Below the pieces are notes generated by a model. The model saw only the letters and a program-made list of their open reading frames with translations. It had not been told where the DNA came from and did not search any database. Positions 9,320 through 18,610 of a DNA stretch of 64,000 nucleotides are shown in pieces. A program made the position numbers and the translations under genes. This stretch comes from Deltaproteobacteria bacterium (GTDB lineage Bacteria > Desulfobacterota > Desulfuromonadia > Geobacterales > Pseudopelobacteraceae), in NCBI GenBank assembly GCA_021778115.1, contig JAJYCS010000001.1:44295-108294 (forward strand), in the 5' to 3' direction. Numbering within the stretch: position 1 is the stretch's first letter; each line of letters begins with the position of its first letter.

Positions 9320-10033
9320 TTGAAGAAGAAACTGCTGTTGCTGGAGGAGTTGCAGGAGATCGATACGGCCATTGACCTGACCAGGGCGGAGCAGGCCGTA
9401 CATCAGGCGGCCATCACCGGGCTTGAGGCGGGAGTGGCCACGCTCCATGGGGCCCTGGCCGATGAACAGGCCCGTCTGGCGGCTATCGAACAGATGAAGC
9501 GGGAACTTGAGATTGCCCTGCAGGCTGAGCAGGATAATATCAGACGTTCCGAGGGCAACATGAAGGAGATCCGCACCAACAAGGAGTTTCAGGCTGTTGG
9601 GCGCGAGATTGCTATGGCCCGTAAACAGGCTGCCGAGCTGGAGGAGCAGATCCTCCAGAAGACGGCCCAGCTGGAGGAACTGCAGGGGGGGATCAACGCC
9701 CGCACCGGCGAGTTGGAGACGCTGCAGGCCACCACCGACGTCGACCGTCGGGAACGGCAGGAGGCCATGGACGGGTTGCAGGGGACGGTTGATACGGCCC
9801 TTGAGAAGCGTGAGAGGATCGTGAAGGAGTTGCCCGCCGGTCTGGTGCGTCGTTATGCAAAGCTCCGGGAACAGCGCCGCGGTCAGGCCCTGGCCGAGGC
9901 GCGGGACGGTTCCTGTACCGGCTGCAACATGCAGTTGCCGCCGCAGCTGTACAACACCCTGTTCAGGGGGGATGAACTGCATGCCTGCCCCCATTGCCAG
10001 CGGATTCTGGTGTTGAAACAGGAGCAGGGCTAG
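9320..10033 (+). CDS. Coiled-coil protein with C-terminal C4 zinc ribbon (COG1579-like)
   Basis: Long coiled-coil then CTGCNMQLPPQLYNTLFRGDELHACPHCQRILV; TTG start. Confidence 0.88.
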   Translation: MKKKLLLLEELQEIDTAIDLTRAEQAVHQAAITGLEAGVATLHGALADEQARLAAIEQMKRELEIALQAEQDNIRRSEGNMKEIRTNKEFQAVGREIAMARKQAAELEEQILQKTAQLEELQGGINARTGELETLQATTDVDRRERQEAMDGLQGTVDTALEKRERIVKELPAGLVRRYAKLREQRRGQALAEARDGSCTGCNMQLPPQLYNTLFRGDELHACPHCQRILVLKQEQG

Positions 10034-10047
10034 CAACCGGTGGATAA

Positions 10048-10152
10048 AAACGAGGATTTTTTTATGCTGGGTACGGCAGATGGGGCATGGCGCGGAGGCG
10101 TACCTGCAGGTACACCGCACAAACCAGGCCGCGTATGACGGGGCCAGCGTGA
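10048..10152 (+). repeat. Dispersed intergenic repeat, copy B
   Basis: Shares ATGGCGCGGAGGCGTAC-N6-GTACACCGCACAA (10087-10122) and flanking similarity with the reverse complement of 26050-26155. Confidence 0.8.
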
Positions 10153-10172
10153 AAAAAGACCGTGTAACGATT

Positions 10173-10542
10173 GGCTGGAGCAGGACAGACGGTCGCCGCT
10201 GCTGACGCAGGGGAGGAAAGTCCGGGCTCCGCAGGGCAAGGCGCTGGATAACGTCCAGCGGGGGCAACCCCAGGGAAAGTGCCACAGAGAGCAGTCCGCC
10301 CGCCACGGCGGGTAAGGGTGAAAGGGTGAGGTAAGAGCTCACCGGGTTCGGCGGTGACGTCGGATGCCAGGTAAACCCCGCCTGGAGCAAGGCCTAATAG
10401 GGAGGCGTCAAGGGTGGCCCGCCCGTGCCTCCGGGTTGGCCGCTTGAGGCCATCGGTAACGGTGGCCCTAGATGAATGACCGTCACGCACCGTCGGGTAA
10501 CCGGCGGCGCGCACAGGACCCGGCTTACGGCCTGCTCCAGCC
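10173..10542 (+). ncRNA. rnpB: RNase P RNA, bacterial type A
   Basis: 5' GGCTGGAGCAGGACAGACGGTCGCC pairs with 3' GGCCTGCTCCAGCC; internal GAGGAAAGTCCGGGCTCC, CAGGGAAAGTGCCACAGAGA and ACAGGACCCGGCTTACGG signatures. Confidence 0.95.
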
Positions 10543-10586
10543 AATGTTTATGCAGTTCATGATGATGAGGGAGAGAGGTGGCGTAT

Positions 10587-10937
10587 ATGGCCGTTGAACA
10601 GGATCTCTTGCTGGTGCATGTCGATAACAAGCCCGGTTTTTACGCCCGGCTGGAAGAGATCGTGCCCGATGTCAAACCGGGCTGGTGGCAGGTAAAGCTC
10701 CTGGTCTTGACCTTTCCCCTGCAGCTCTTTACCTGGATCCTGGACGATCATCAGATTGAAGGGGAACCGTTCACCATGGGAGGGACGCCGCTCCGCCTGG
10801 AAAAGCTCATTTCGCCGGTGGAGGAGGGCCAGCAGGCCGCCCGTGACGCTGCCGGCCAGCAAGCGACCATCCCCGGGCAGAAGGCTGCGACCAGTGGCGC
10901 CAAGGTGGTCTCACTGGCAGAACGGCGCAAGAAATAA
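10587..10937 (+). CDS. Conserved-looking small protein of unknown function
   Basis: MAVEQDLLLVHVDNKPGFYARLEEIVPDVKPGWWQVKLLVLTFPLQ...; RBS gagagagg immediately upstream. Confidence 0.75.
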   Translation: MAVEQDLLLVHVDNKPGFYARLEEIVPDVKPGWWQVKLLVLTFPLQLFTWILDDHQIEGEPFTMGGTPLRLEKLISPVEEGQQAARDAAGQQATIPGQKAATSGAKVVSLAERRKK

Positions 10938-10971
10938 GGCGGTCGCGGTGGTCATCTTCCCCGCTGCCCAC

Positions 10972-10993
10972 GCCCTCATTGGAGGGCTTTTTT
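10972..10993 (+). terminator. Rho-independent terminator
   Basis: GCCCTC ATTG GAGGGC TTTTTT. Confidence 0.8.
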
Positions 10994-11039
10994 GTTTCTT
11001 CGCGGGGACGCCGGTCGTCTGGGCCGTGACTGCGGCTGG

Positions 11040-12935
11040 CTAGCCGGGAACGGACAGGGCGGGCAGACAGGGGGAGGCGAGCCGTTTTGCCGTAAACGAC
11101 TCTGCCGGTTCCGGTGGGCAGAAATAGAACCCCTGGGCGATGACGCAACCGAGAGTTTTCAGGGCCTGACGCTGTTCCAGGGTTTCCACCCCTTCGGCGA
11201 CCGTGGTCAGCCCCATCTGCTGGGCGATGGCCAGGATCGTGGCGATGATCGCCCGGTCGCTGCTGCTGGTCATGATGTTATTGACAAAGGTGCGGTCTAT
11301 CTTGAGGGTATCGATGGGGAACCGTTTCAGGTAGACCAGGGAGGAGTAACCGGTGCCAAAATCGTCTATGGCGATGCTGAAGCCCAAGAGTCGCAGCTCG
11401 GTCAGGATGGCGCCGATCCGTTCCGGGTCATCCATCAGGCAGCTCTCGGTCAGCTCCAGCTCGATGTTCACCGGCGATACGCCGGTCTCCTCCAGTATCC
11501 GCACCACCCGTTCCACAAAGAACGGGGCCTCGAGCTGCTGGGGGGAGACGTTGACGGCAATCCTGCCGCAGCAGGGGAGCCCCTGCTGTTTCCATATCCT
11601 GATATGTCTGCAGGCGGTACTGAGCACCCAGTCGCCGATCTGGGTCATGAGCCCCCGCCCCTCGGCCACCGGTATGAATTCACCGGGGGGTACCCAGCCC
11701 AGAAGCGGATCGTGCCAGCGGAGCAGCGCCTCGGCGCCGACGATCATGCCGGCGTACAGCTCCACCTTGGGCTGGTAGTACAGATGCAGATTCCCCTCGT
11801 CTGCTGCGCACTCAAGGCGGGTGATCAGCTCCAGTTTCCGGATCAGGGTCTGCGACATCTCGCTCCGGTAGAAGCAGTAACCGCCCCCCCCTTTCTTTGC
11901 CTTTGACATGGCGAGATCGGCCCGCGCCAGGAGCTCGGCCGGATGGTCGGCGTCGTCCGGGTAGAGGGCAATGCCGATGCTGCCGCCGATGGAAAATGAA
12001 CGGCTGTCGATGGTAAACGGCTGTCTGATGGCGGACAGCATCCGCTGGGCGAGCTCGGCGGCCAGCTCCCGATCGCCGTTGGCGCAGATGAGGACAAAAT
12101 CGTCGCCGCCGAACCGGGTCACGGTGCAGCCTTCAGTGGTCAGCGCCCGCAGTTTTCGGGCAACCTGGGCAAGGATCTGGTCCCCCGTGCTGTGCCCGTA
12201 GGTCTCGTTGATCTCGCGGATGTAGTCGAGATCGAGCATGAGGAGGCTCATGGTACGCCCGGTGGCGTGGGCTGCCGTGGTGGCATCGGTCAGGAGGTCG
12301 GTCAGGTGGTTTCGGTTGGGAAGGCCGGTAAGGCTGTCAAAAAAGGCCAGACGGTGGATATGGGCGTTTGCCTGCTCGTGGGCCCTGCGAAGGCGGATGG
12401 TCTCAATGCCGAACGAGAGATCGGAGGCCAACTCCTCCAGGAGTTTAACCTCGCTCCCCTGGAAGGCGTTGGGTTCCGGCGCGTAGATGGCGATGGCGCC
12501 GATAGTCTCGCCTTCAACAATGAGGGGCAGCGCCACGGCGGATTGATAGTTTCGTTGTCTGGCCTCCCCCTGCCAGGGGGTGAGCAGAGGGTCGTGGAGG
12601 ATATCGTTGCGCAGCTGTATGGCGCCGGTGCGGATGGCGCTCCCCATGGCGCTGTGCCCTCGCTCGGTATCGGCCCAGCTCATGTTGGCGGTGGCGAGGA
12701 AACCTTCTTCGTGCCCGTGATAGGCGACGGGGCGCACCGTTTTTTTGCTATCCAGCTCTTTGTAGCCGATCCAGCTCAGGGAGTAGACCCCGATCTCGGT
12801 GGCAATGCGGCAGACGTCGTAGAGTAGCGTGCTTTCATCGTCGGCCCTGAGCAGGGTGCGGTTGCTGCTGGAGAGCAATCGCAGGGCGCGGTTGGCGCGC
12901 TGGAGTTCGTCCTTGATGGTGTGGGTCTGCGGCAT
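11040..12935 (-). CDS. GAF-GGDEF-EAL protein (c-di-GMP turnover)
   Basis: GAF-like N-terminus; RFGGDDF in the GGDEF position; EAL motifs AEALLRW, NVSPQQL, ELTESCL, IDDFGTGYSSLVYLKRFPIDTLKIDRTFV, VAEGVET. Confidence 0.95.
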   Translation of the reverse strand: MPQTHTIKDELQRANRALRLLSSSNRTLLRADDESTLLYDVCRIATEIGVYSLSWIGYKELDSKKTVRPVAYHGHEEGFLATANMSWADTERGHSAMGSAIRTGAIQLRNDILHDPLLTPWQGEARQRNYQSAVALPLIVEGETIGAIAIYAPEPNAFQGSEVKLLEELASDLSFGIETIRLRRAHEQANAHIHRLAFFDSLTGLPNRNHLTDLLTDATTAAHATGRTMSLLMLDLDYIREINETYGHSTGDQILAQVARKLRALTTEGCTVTRFGGDDFVLICANGDRELAAELAQRMLSAIRQPFTIDSRSFSIGGSIGIALYPDDADHPAELLARADLAMSKAKKGGGGYCFYRSEMSQTLIRKLELITRLECAADEGNLHLYYQPKVELYAGMIVGAEALLRWHDPLLGWVPPGEFIPVAEGRGLMTQIGDWVLSTACRHIRIWKQQGLPCCGRIAVNVSPQQLEAPFFVERVVRILEETGVSPVNIELELTESCLMDDPERIGAILTELRLLGFSIAIDDFGTGYSSLVYLKRFPIDTLKIDRTFVNNIMTSSSDRAIIATILAIAQQMGLTTVAEGVETLEQRQALKTLGCVIAQGFYFCPPEPAESFTAKRLASPCLPALSVPG

Positions 12936-13196
12936 GGCGTCTTATCTGCCCGGCATGGCCGGAGCGGTGGCGATGGTGTGGGATGATCCCGGTCCGGCGC
13001 CGTTTCCAAACGGTTCGCGGCTAACGTCTGGCGGCATAATACACTGTTATATACAGGGTATGTCAGCACTTGACAACAACAAACCACCAGAGAACACCGT
13101 GGTTTCTCACCATCTTTCTTTCAGCCGTCCCGAAGCTCAAGGTGTATCACCAATCGCTCTGCCGGCCCTCACCACAATGAATTACTTCCTTTGTAC

Positions 13197-13224
13197 TTGA
13201 CACCCTCTTGACTGCTGGTATAGT
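13197..13224 (+). promoter_or_regulatory. Sigma70-type promoter of the mraZ/dcw operon
   Basis: TTGACA (13197-13202), 16-bp spacer, TATAGT (13219-13224). Confidence 0.75.
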
Positions 13225-13231
13225 TTGCCGC

Positions 13232-13258
13232 AAAGTGGAAAAAAGTGGTAATAAGTGG
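13232..13258 (+). promoter_or_regulatory. MraZ operator: three direct repeats at 10-bp spacing
   Basis: AAAGTGG at 13232 and 13242, TAAGTGG at 13252, just downstream of the -10 element. Confidence 0.82.
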
Positions 13259-13278
13259 AAGCAAGGGGATGGGTTGCC

Positions 13279-13758
13279 ATGTTTCGTGGCGAGAGCCTGA
13301 CAACTATCGATACCAAGGGGCGGACCAGCATCCCGGTGCGGTTTCGGGAGGCGTTGAGCGACAGCTTCGGTGACCAGCGTTTTATGTTAACCAAGGCCTC
13401 CCCGGTGGATTTTGGTGACGGTAGCTTCGGTCGTGGGCTCTCGGTCTATCCTCTTTCTGAATGGCGGGAGTTGGAGAAGAAGATCCAGGCCAATGAAGGG
13501 GGGCTGCCGCTGGCACAGCTGAACAGTCTGAAGCGTCTGGTGTTGGGGCCGGCCCAGGAGTGCACGGCCGACAAGCTGGGGCGCGTGTTGATTCCGCCGG
13601 CACTGCGGCTACATGCGGCGCTGGAGCGCGATCTGTACTTTGTCGGCATGGGTAGCCGGTTCGATATCTGGGGTAGGGAGACCTACTGTCGGGTCAATGC
13701 CCAGGATGAACGCAACTTCCCCCAGGAGTCGGCGGCCCTGGCGGAGCTTGGCATTTAG
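13279..13758 (+). CDS. mraZ: Transcriptional regulator MraZ
   Basis: [23 protein letters not shown]... and [18 protein letters not shown] (tandem AbrB-type folds). Confidence 0.95.
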   Translation: MFRGESLTTIDTKGRTSIPVRFREALSDSFGDQRFMLTKASPVDFGDGSFGRGLSVYPLSEWRELEKKIQANEGGLPLAQLNSLKRLVLGPAQECTADKLGRVLIPPALRLHAALERDLYFVGMGSRFDIWGRETYCRVNAQDERNFPQESAALAELGI

Positions 13759-14703
13759 GTGGAACCGTTCATTCACCAGTCGGTCATGCCGGCCGAGGTG
13801 CTGCAGTACCTGGCCCCCCGACCGGGTGGTGTCTATCTGGACGGCACCCTGGGCGGGGGTGGCCATAGCGAGTTGATCCTTGAGGCGAGTGGTCCGGATG
13901 GGATGCTGTACGGCATCGACCGTGACCCATCGGCACTGACGGCTGCCGGCGAGCGGCTGAACCGTTTTGCCCGCCGTTTCCGGCCGCTGCAGGGCAGTTT
14001 TGGCGATATGGCCGCCCTGCTGGCGGGCCAGGGAGTGACTGCCGTAGATGGCGTGCTGTTGGACCTGGGGGTTTCATCGCCGCAGCTGGACCGCGCCGAG
14101 CGGGGTTTCAGCTTCCGTGCCGAGGGACCGTTGGACATGCGGATGGACCCCAGCCAGGGGGAGACCGCTGCCGAGCTGCTCAACAGTCTGCCGGAGCGGG
14201 AGTTGGAGCGGATCATCAAGGGGTATGGCGAGGAACGCTGGGCCAGAAAGATCGCCCAGCGGATCGTGGTAAGCCGCCAGGAACGGCCGTTCGAGACCAC
14301 GCAGCAGCTGGCCGAGTTGGTGGGACGTACGATCCCGAGGAGGTTTCAGGAGGAGCGGATCCATCCCGCAACCCGTACCTTTCAGGCGCTGCGGATACTG
14401 GTGAACGGTGAGCTGGAACAGGTGGAGCAGGGGGTTGCGGCTGCAATTAGCCTGCTCAGGCCGGGAGGGAGGCTGGTGATGATCTCATTTCACTCCCTAG
14501 AAGATCGGATCGTCAAGCAGCGTCTGCGGGACGCCGCCACCGGCTGCCGCTGCCCGCGGCAGCTGCCGCAATGCGTTTGCGGTCAGGTCCCCCTGGTGCG
14601 GATATTGACCGGCCGGCCGGTCGTGGCGGGTGGCAGTGAGTTGGAGGCCAATCCCCGCTCCCGTAGCGCCAAGCTGCGGGCTGCAGAGCGCTTGGCCGGC
14701 TGA
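13759..14703 (+). CDS. rsmH: 16S rRNA m4C1402 methyltransferase RsmH (MraW)
   Basis: [13 protein letters not shown]...[18 protein letters not shown]...[21 protein letters not shown] start. Confidence 0.96.
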   Translation: MEPFIHQSVMPAEVLQYLAPRPGGVYLDGTLGGGGHSELILEASGPDGMLYGIDRDPSALTAAGERLNRFARRFRPLQGSFGDMAALLAGQGVTAVDGVLLDLGVSSPQLDRAERGFSFRAEGPLDMRMDPSQGETAAELLNSLPERELERIIKGYGEERWARKIAQRIVVSRQERPFETTQQLAELVGRTIPRRFQEERIHPATRTFQALRILVNGELEQVEQGVAAAISLLRPGGRLVMISFHSLEDRIVKQRLRDAATGCRCPRQLPQCVCGQVPLVRILTGRPVVAGGSELEANPRSRSAKLRAAERLAG

Positions 14704-14717
14704 AAGGAGGGGGCACG

Positions 14718-15056
14718 ATGCAGATGGCTAAGGCGAATTACGGCAAGATGACGCTACCAGCCCAGGTGGGGCTGGACGTGTCGGGGCATCGGCTCGATAT
14801 CGTCAGGTTTCTGATGATCTGTATGCTCCTGTTGACGGTGGTCTCCATCTTCCACGTCTGGTCCCGCTTTCGGGTGGTCGAGCTGAATCTGCAGCTCAGT
14901 GATGCCACCAAGCAGATGAAGGCGCTTGAGCAGGAGCAGCTGCGGCTCAGCCTGGAGGCGGAATCGCTGCGGACCCCGGCGCGGATCGAGACTATCGCCA
15001 AACGTGACCTGGGGATGACCGTGCCCCAGGAACAACAGGTGGTTGTGGTAAAATGA
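14718..15056 (+). CDS. ftsL: Cell division protein FtsL
   Basis: Small single-pass membrane coiled-coil protein between rsmH and ftsI. Confidence 0.85.
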   Translation: MQMAKANYGKMTLPAQVGLDVSGHRLDIVRFLMICMLLLTVVSIFHVWSRFRVVELNLQLSDATKQMKALEQEQLRLSLEAESLRTPARIETIAKRDLGMTVPQEQQVVVVK

Positions 15057-15087
15057 GCCGCGCCACCATCGAACCTCGGGGGGCGGC

Positions 15088-17079
15088 ATGAGGGAGCAGC
15101 AGGAGCGATGGGGCAGGATACGGATTGTCATCCTGGCCGGTCTGTTCGCCTGCGGTTTTCTGGCCGTCTGTGCGCGGGGTTTTGATCTGCAGGTGCTGCA
15201 GCATGATCAACTGGTCAAACTGGCAGATCGACAGCATAACCGTACCGTACCGCTCATACCTGCCCGTGGCGGCATCTTTGACTGCAATGGTGCTCCCATG
15301 GCGGTCTCGCTGGATATGGATTCATTATATGGGGACCCGCGCCGAATCAAGGATCCGGCGGCCCTGGCCGCAGCCCTGGCGCCTCTCTTGGGGGAGTCGC
15401 GGCAGGAGCTGCAGAAGAAGCTGAGCAGTGAACGGGGGTTTGTCTGGCTGGATCGGCGTTTGAACCCGGCGGTGGTTGCCAGGATCAAACAGCTGCAGCT
15501 GGCCGGCATCGGCTTCATCAAGGAGAGCAAGCGATTTTACCCAAACTTCGATCTGGCGGCAAACGTGCTGGGGTTCACCGGGATCGACCCTCAAGGGCTG
15601 GAGGGGATTGAACGTCGCTATGACGGCACGATTCTGGGGACTGCCGGCTGTCTGATGACCGAGCGGGATGCCCTGGGGCGTGATGTGGGCGTACGTACCG
15701 CCGTGGTCAAGGAGGCTGTGCCGGGGAAGAACGTGGTGCTGACACTGGATAAAAATATCCAGTACCTGGCGGAGAAGGCACTGGCCAAGGCGGTGCAGGG
15801 GAGCGGCGCCAAAGAGGGGATGGCGATCGTGGCGGAACCGGGTACCGGCAAGATACTGGCCATGGCCAATTACCCCAGTTTCAACCCCAACGCCTACAAT
15901 CAGTACCCCGCCGTACAGCTCCGCAACCACTGCGTTGCCGATAGCTTCGAGCCCGGTTCGACCTTCAAGATATTTCTCATGTCTGCCGCGGTAGAGGAGA
16001 AGGTGGTACGCCCCCAGGACCAGTTCTTCTGTGAAAACGGTCATTTTTCCTTCGGTGGGAGGATAATCCGCGACGATCACCCGGAGGGGCGGATTTCAGT
16101 GGCGGATATCCTCAAGTATTCGAGCAACATCGGCGCGGCCAAGATCGGTTTCAAGATGGGGGACGCACGGTATTACCGCTATTTGCAGGCCTTCGGTTTC
16201 GGTGAAAAGACCGGTATCGACCTGCCGGGAGAGACAAGCGGTGATCTGCGGCCGGTATCCCGTTGGTACGGCAGCGATCTGGCCACCATAGCCTTTGGAC
16301 AAGGGGTTACCGCCTCGGCGGTGCAGCTGGTGGCGGCGGTCTCCACCGTGGCCAACGGAGGGCTGCTGATGAAGCCGTATCTGGTGGAACGGATTACCGA
16401 CGACAGCGGCCATACGGTGCAGGAGTTTCAACCCCAGGTGGTGCGTCGGGTGATCTCGCCGGCAACGGCCGCCACGGTCACCCGGATGATGGAGGGGGTG
16501 GTGGCCAACGGCGGGACCGGCGCCAGGGCGGCCCTGGACGGTATTCAGGTGGCGGGGAAGACCGGTACCGCCCAGAAGGTGGATCCGGTGACCAGGACCT
16601 ATTCGCCCACCAAACGGACCGCATCCTTTATCGGTTTTGTGCCGGCGGAAAGGCCGCTCCTCACCATCCTGGTGGTGATCGATGAGCCCAAGACCAGCCC
16701 CTATGGCGGTGTGGTCGCCGCTCCTGCCTTCCGTGAGATCGCCTTCAACACCCTTTGCTATCTGAAGGCCACCGCCGGGGTAAGTGATGGGCAGAAGATG
16801 AAAACCATCCAGACAAAGGCCGCCTCGCCCCCCCCCCGTTCACCGCAGCAGACGGCTGTCGATGCGGAGGAGGGGGGGCGTATCGATGTGGCCGGGACCG
16901 GCACCGTCATGCCTGATTTTCGCGGTATGAGCATGCGTCGAGTCCTGCAGGTGATGGAAAAGCGGCAGATCAACATCCAGTTGCGCGGGAGTGGCCACGT
17001 GGTGGATCAGTTTCCGCAACCTGGCCAGATTATCCGAGGCGCCGACGAGATATGGGTCCGTCTGGCTCCGACGGCGTGA
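15088..17079 (+). CDS. ftsI: Penicillin-binding protein FtsI/SpoVD-like with C-terminal PASTA-like domain
   Basis: FEPGSTFKIFL (SxxK), YSSN (SxN), KTGTAQ (KTG); C-terminal VMPDFRGMSMRRVLQVM...GHVVDQFPQPGQII. Confidence 0.95.
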   Translation: MREQQERWGRIRIVILAGLFACGFLAVCARGFDLQVLQHDQLVKLADRQHNRTVPLIPARGGIFDCNGAPMAVSLDMDSLYGDPRRIKDPAALAAALAPLLGESRQELQKKLSSERGFVWLDRRLNPAVVARIKQLQLAGIGFIKESKRFYPNFDLAANVLGFTGIDPQGLEGIERRYDGTILGTAGCLMTERDALGRDVGVRTAVVKEAVPGKNVVLTLDKNIQYLAEKALAKAVQGSGAKEGMAIVAEPGTGKILAMANYPSFNPNAYNQYPAVQLRNHCVADSFEPGSTFKIFLMSAAVEEKVVRPQDQFFCENGHFSFGGRIIRDDHPEGRISVADILKYSSNIGAAKIGFKMGDARYYRYLQAFGFGEKTGIDLPGETSGDLRPVSRWYGSDLATIAFGQGVTASAVQLVAAVSTVANGGLLMKPYLVERITDDSGHTVQEFQPQVVRRVISPATAATVTRMMEGVVANGGTGARAALDGIQVAGKTGTAQKVDPVTRTYSPTKRTASFIGFVPAERPLLTILVVIDEPKTSPYGGVVAAPAFREIAFNTLCYLKATAGVSDGQKMKTIQTKAASPPPRSPQQTAVDAEEGGRIDVAGTGTVMPDFRGMSMRRVLQVMEKRQINIQLRGSGHVVDQFPQPGQIIRGADEIWVRLAPTA

Positions 17080-17089
17080 AGGGGTGGGT

Positions 17090-18610
17090 ATGCAGTTACG
17101 ACAGCTGCTGGAGAGCATAACGCCGCTGCAGGTCTCTGGTGATGACCGGGTCGCCATCAGTCGTCTTACCTGCGACTCACGGCAGGTGGGACCGGGGGCC
17201 CTCTTCTTTGCCCTCCCCGGTGCCAATGCGGACGGGCATCGCTTCATCCAGAGCGCGGTTACGGCAGGGGCGGCTGCCGTGCTGCTGGAGGACCCCGCCT
17301 ATGCGCCCCTAGAACTGCCGTGGGTGCAGGTTGCCGACGGACGGCAGGCCATGGCGCGGATGGCCGCCTGCTACCACGGCGACCCAACGGCCCGGCGGCC
17401 GTTGATCGGTATTACCGGCACCAACGGCAAGACCACGACCACCTATCTGATCGAGGCGATCCTGGCTTCCGCCGGGATGCCGGCCGCCGTGCTGGGCACC
17501 ATCAGTTACCGTTTTGGCGCCACTACCATCGGTGCGAGTCATACCACACCTGAGTCAACCGAGTTGCAGGACGCCTTCCGGCAGCTGGCGGAGGCCGGAG
17601 CCCAGGCCTTTGTCATGGAGGTATCCTCCCATGCCCTGGAGCAAAAGCGGGTAGATGGCTGCCATTTCGATGTAGGGGTCTTTACCAACCTGACCCGGGA
17701 TCATCTGGATTACCATCGGACTATGGCCGCCTACCAGGAGGCGAAACAACGGCTCTTCAGCGAGCTGTTGCGGCCTGATGTCACCAAACCCCGCAGGCGG
17801 GCGGTGATCAACCTTGACGACCCGGCCGGGGGGGATTTTGTCAAGGGATCGGCCTGTCCTGTTATCACCTACGGGATGACGACCGACGCGGCGGTAACGG
17901 CCCGCGACCTGCAGTCATCGGTGGACGGCATCCGCGGCGCCCTGGTGACGCCGGCCGGTGAGATCGCCTTCAGTTCGGGCCTGGTGGGACGCTATAACCT
18001 CTCGAACATCCTGGCTGCCGCTGCCGTCGGTATCGCCCTGGAGCTGCCGCTTGCATGCATCAGTCAGGGGATCAGTCAGCAGACCAGCGTGCCGGGCAGG
18101 CTGGAACGGGTGCCGAACCGGCGTGGTGTGACCTGCCTGGTGGATTACGCCCATACCGGCGATGCGCTGGAGAATGTGCTTAGCACCCTGAAGGAGCTTG
18201 CCAGCGGCCGGATAATCACGGTGTTTGGCTGCGGCGGCGACCGCGATCCCGGCAAGCGGCCGGTGATGGGGGCGATAGCCGCCCGGCTGTCTGATGTCGC
18301 GGTAGTGACCTCCGACAACCCGCGCACCGAGGATCCGTCCGGGATCGTGAGCCAGGTGCGTGAGGGGATACTGCCGCTTGGGCTGCGGGAATACCGCCCG
18401 GCGGAGCTTGAGGGGGGCTTTGACGCCAGGGGTTTCGTGGTCATAGAGAACCGGCGTGAGGCGATCCGGTTGGCGGCCCGTCTGGCGCGGCCGGGCGACA
18501 TCCTGCTTCTTGCCGGCAAGGGGCATGAAGACTATCAGATTATCGGCGCCACCAAGCACCATTTCGATGACCGGGAAGAGGCCGCCGCCGCCCTGGCGGG
18601 GGAGGGGTAG
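17090..18610 (+). CDS. murE: UDP-MurNAc-tripeptide synthetase MurE
   Basis: [42 protein letters not shown]; true start at MQLRQLLES. Confidence 0.95.
   Translation: MQLRQLLESITPLQVSGDDRVAISRLTCDSRQVGPGALFFALPGANADGHRFIQSAVTAGAAAVLLEDPAYAPLELPWVQVADGRQAMARMAACYHGDPTARRPLIGITGTNGKTTTTYLIEAILASAGMPAAVLGTISYRFGATTIGASHTTPESTELQDAFRQLAEAGAQAFVMEVSSHALEQKRVDGCHFDVGVFTNLTRDHLDYHRTMAAYQEAKQRLFSELLRPDVTKPRRRAVINLDDPAGGDFVKGSACPVITYGMTTDAAVTARDLQSSVDGIRGALVTPAGEIAFSSGLVGRYNLSNILAAAAVGIALELPLACISQGISQQTSVPGRLERVPNRRGVTCLVDYAHTGDALENVLSTLKELASGRIITVFGCGGDRDPGKRPVMGAIAARLSDVAVVTSDNPRTEDPSGIVSQVREGILPLGLREYRPAELEGGFDARGFVVIENRREAIRLAARLARPGDILLLAGKGHEDYQIIGATKHHFDDREEAAAALAGEG

Noticed and set aside
8834-10390. 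518-aa minus ORF spanning nif3, the zinc-ribbon gene and rnpB
   Set aside because: It runs antisense through two real genes and into RNase P RNA; the composition is shadow-like.
13044-13056. CTGTTATATACAG resembling a LexA box
   Set aside because: The spacing is CTG-N7-CAG rather than the CTG-N10-CAG of the E. coli type, and deltaproteobacterial LexA sites are expected to differ.
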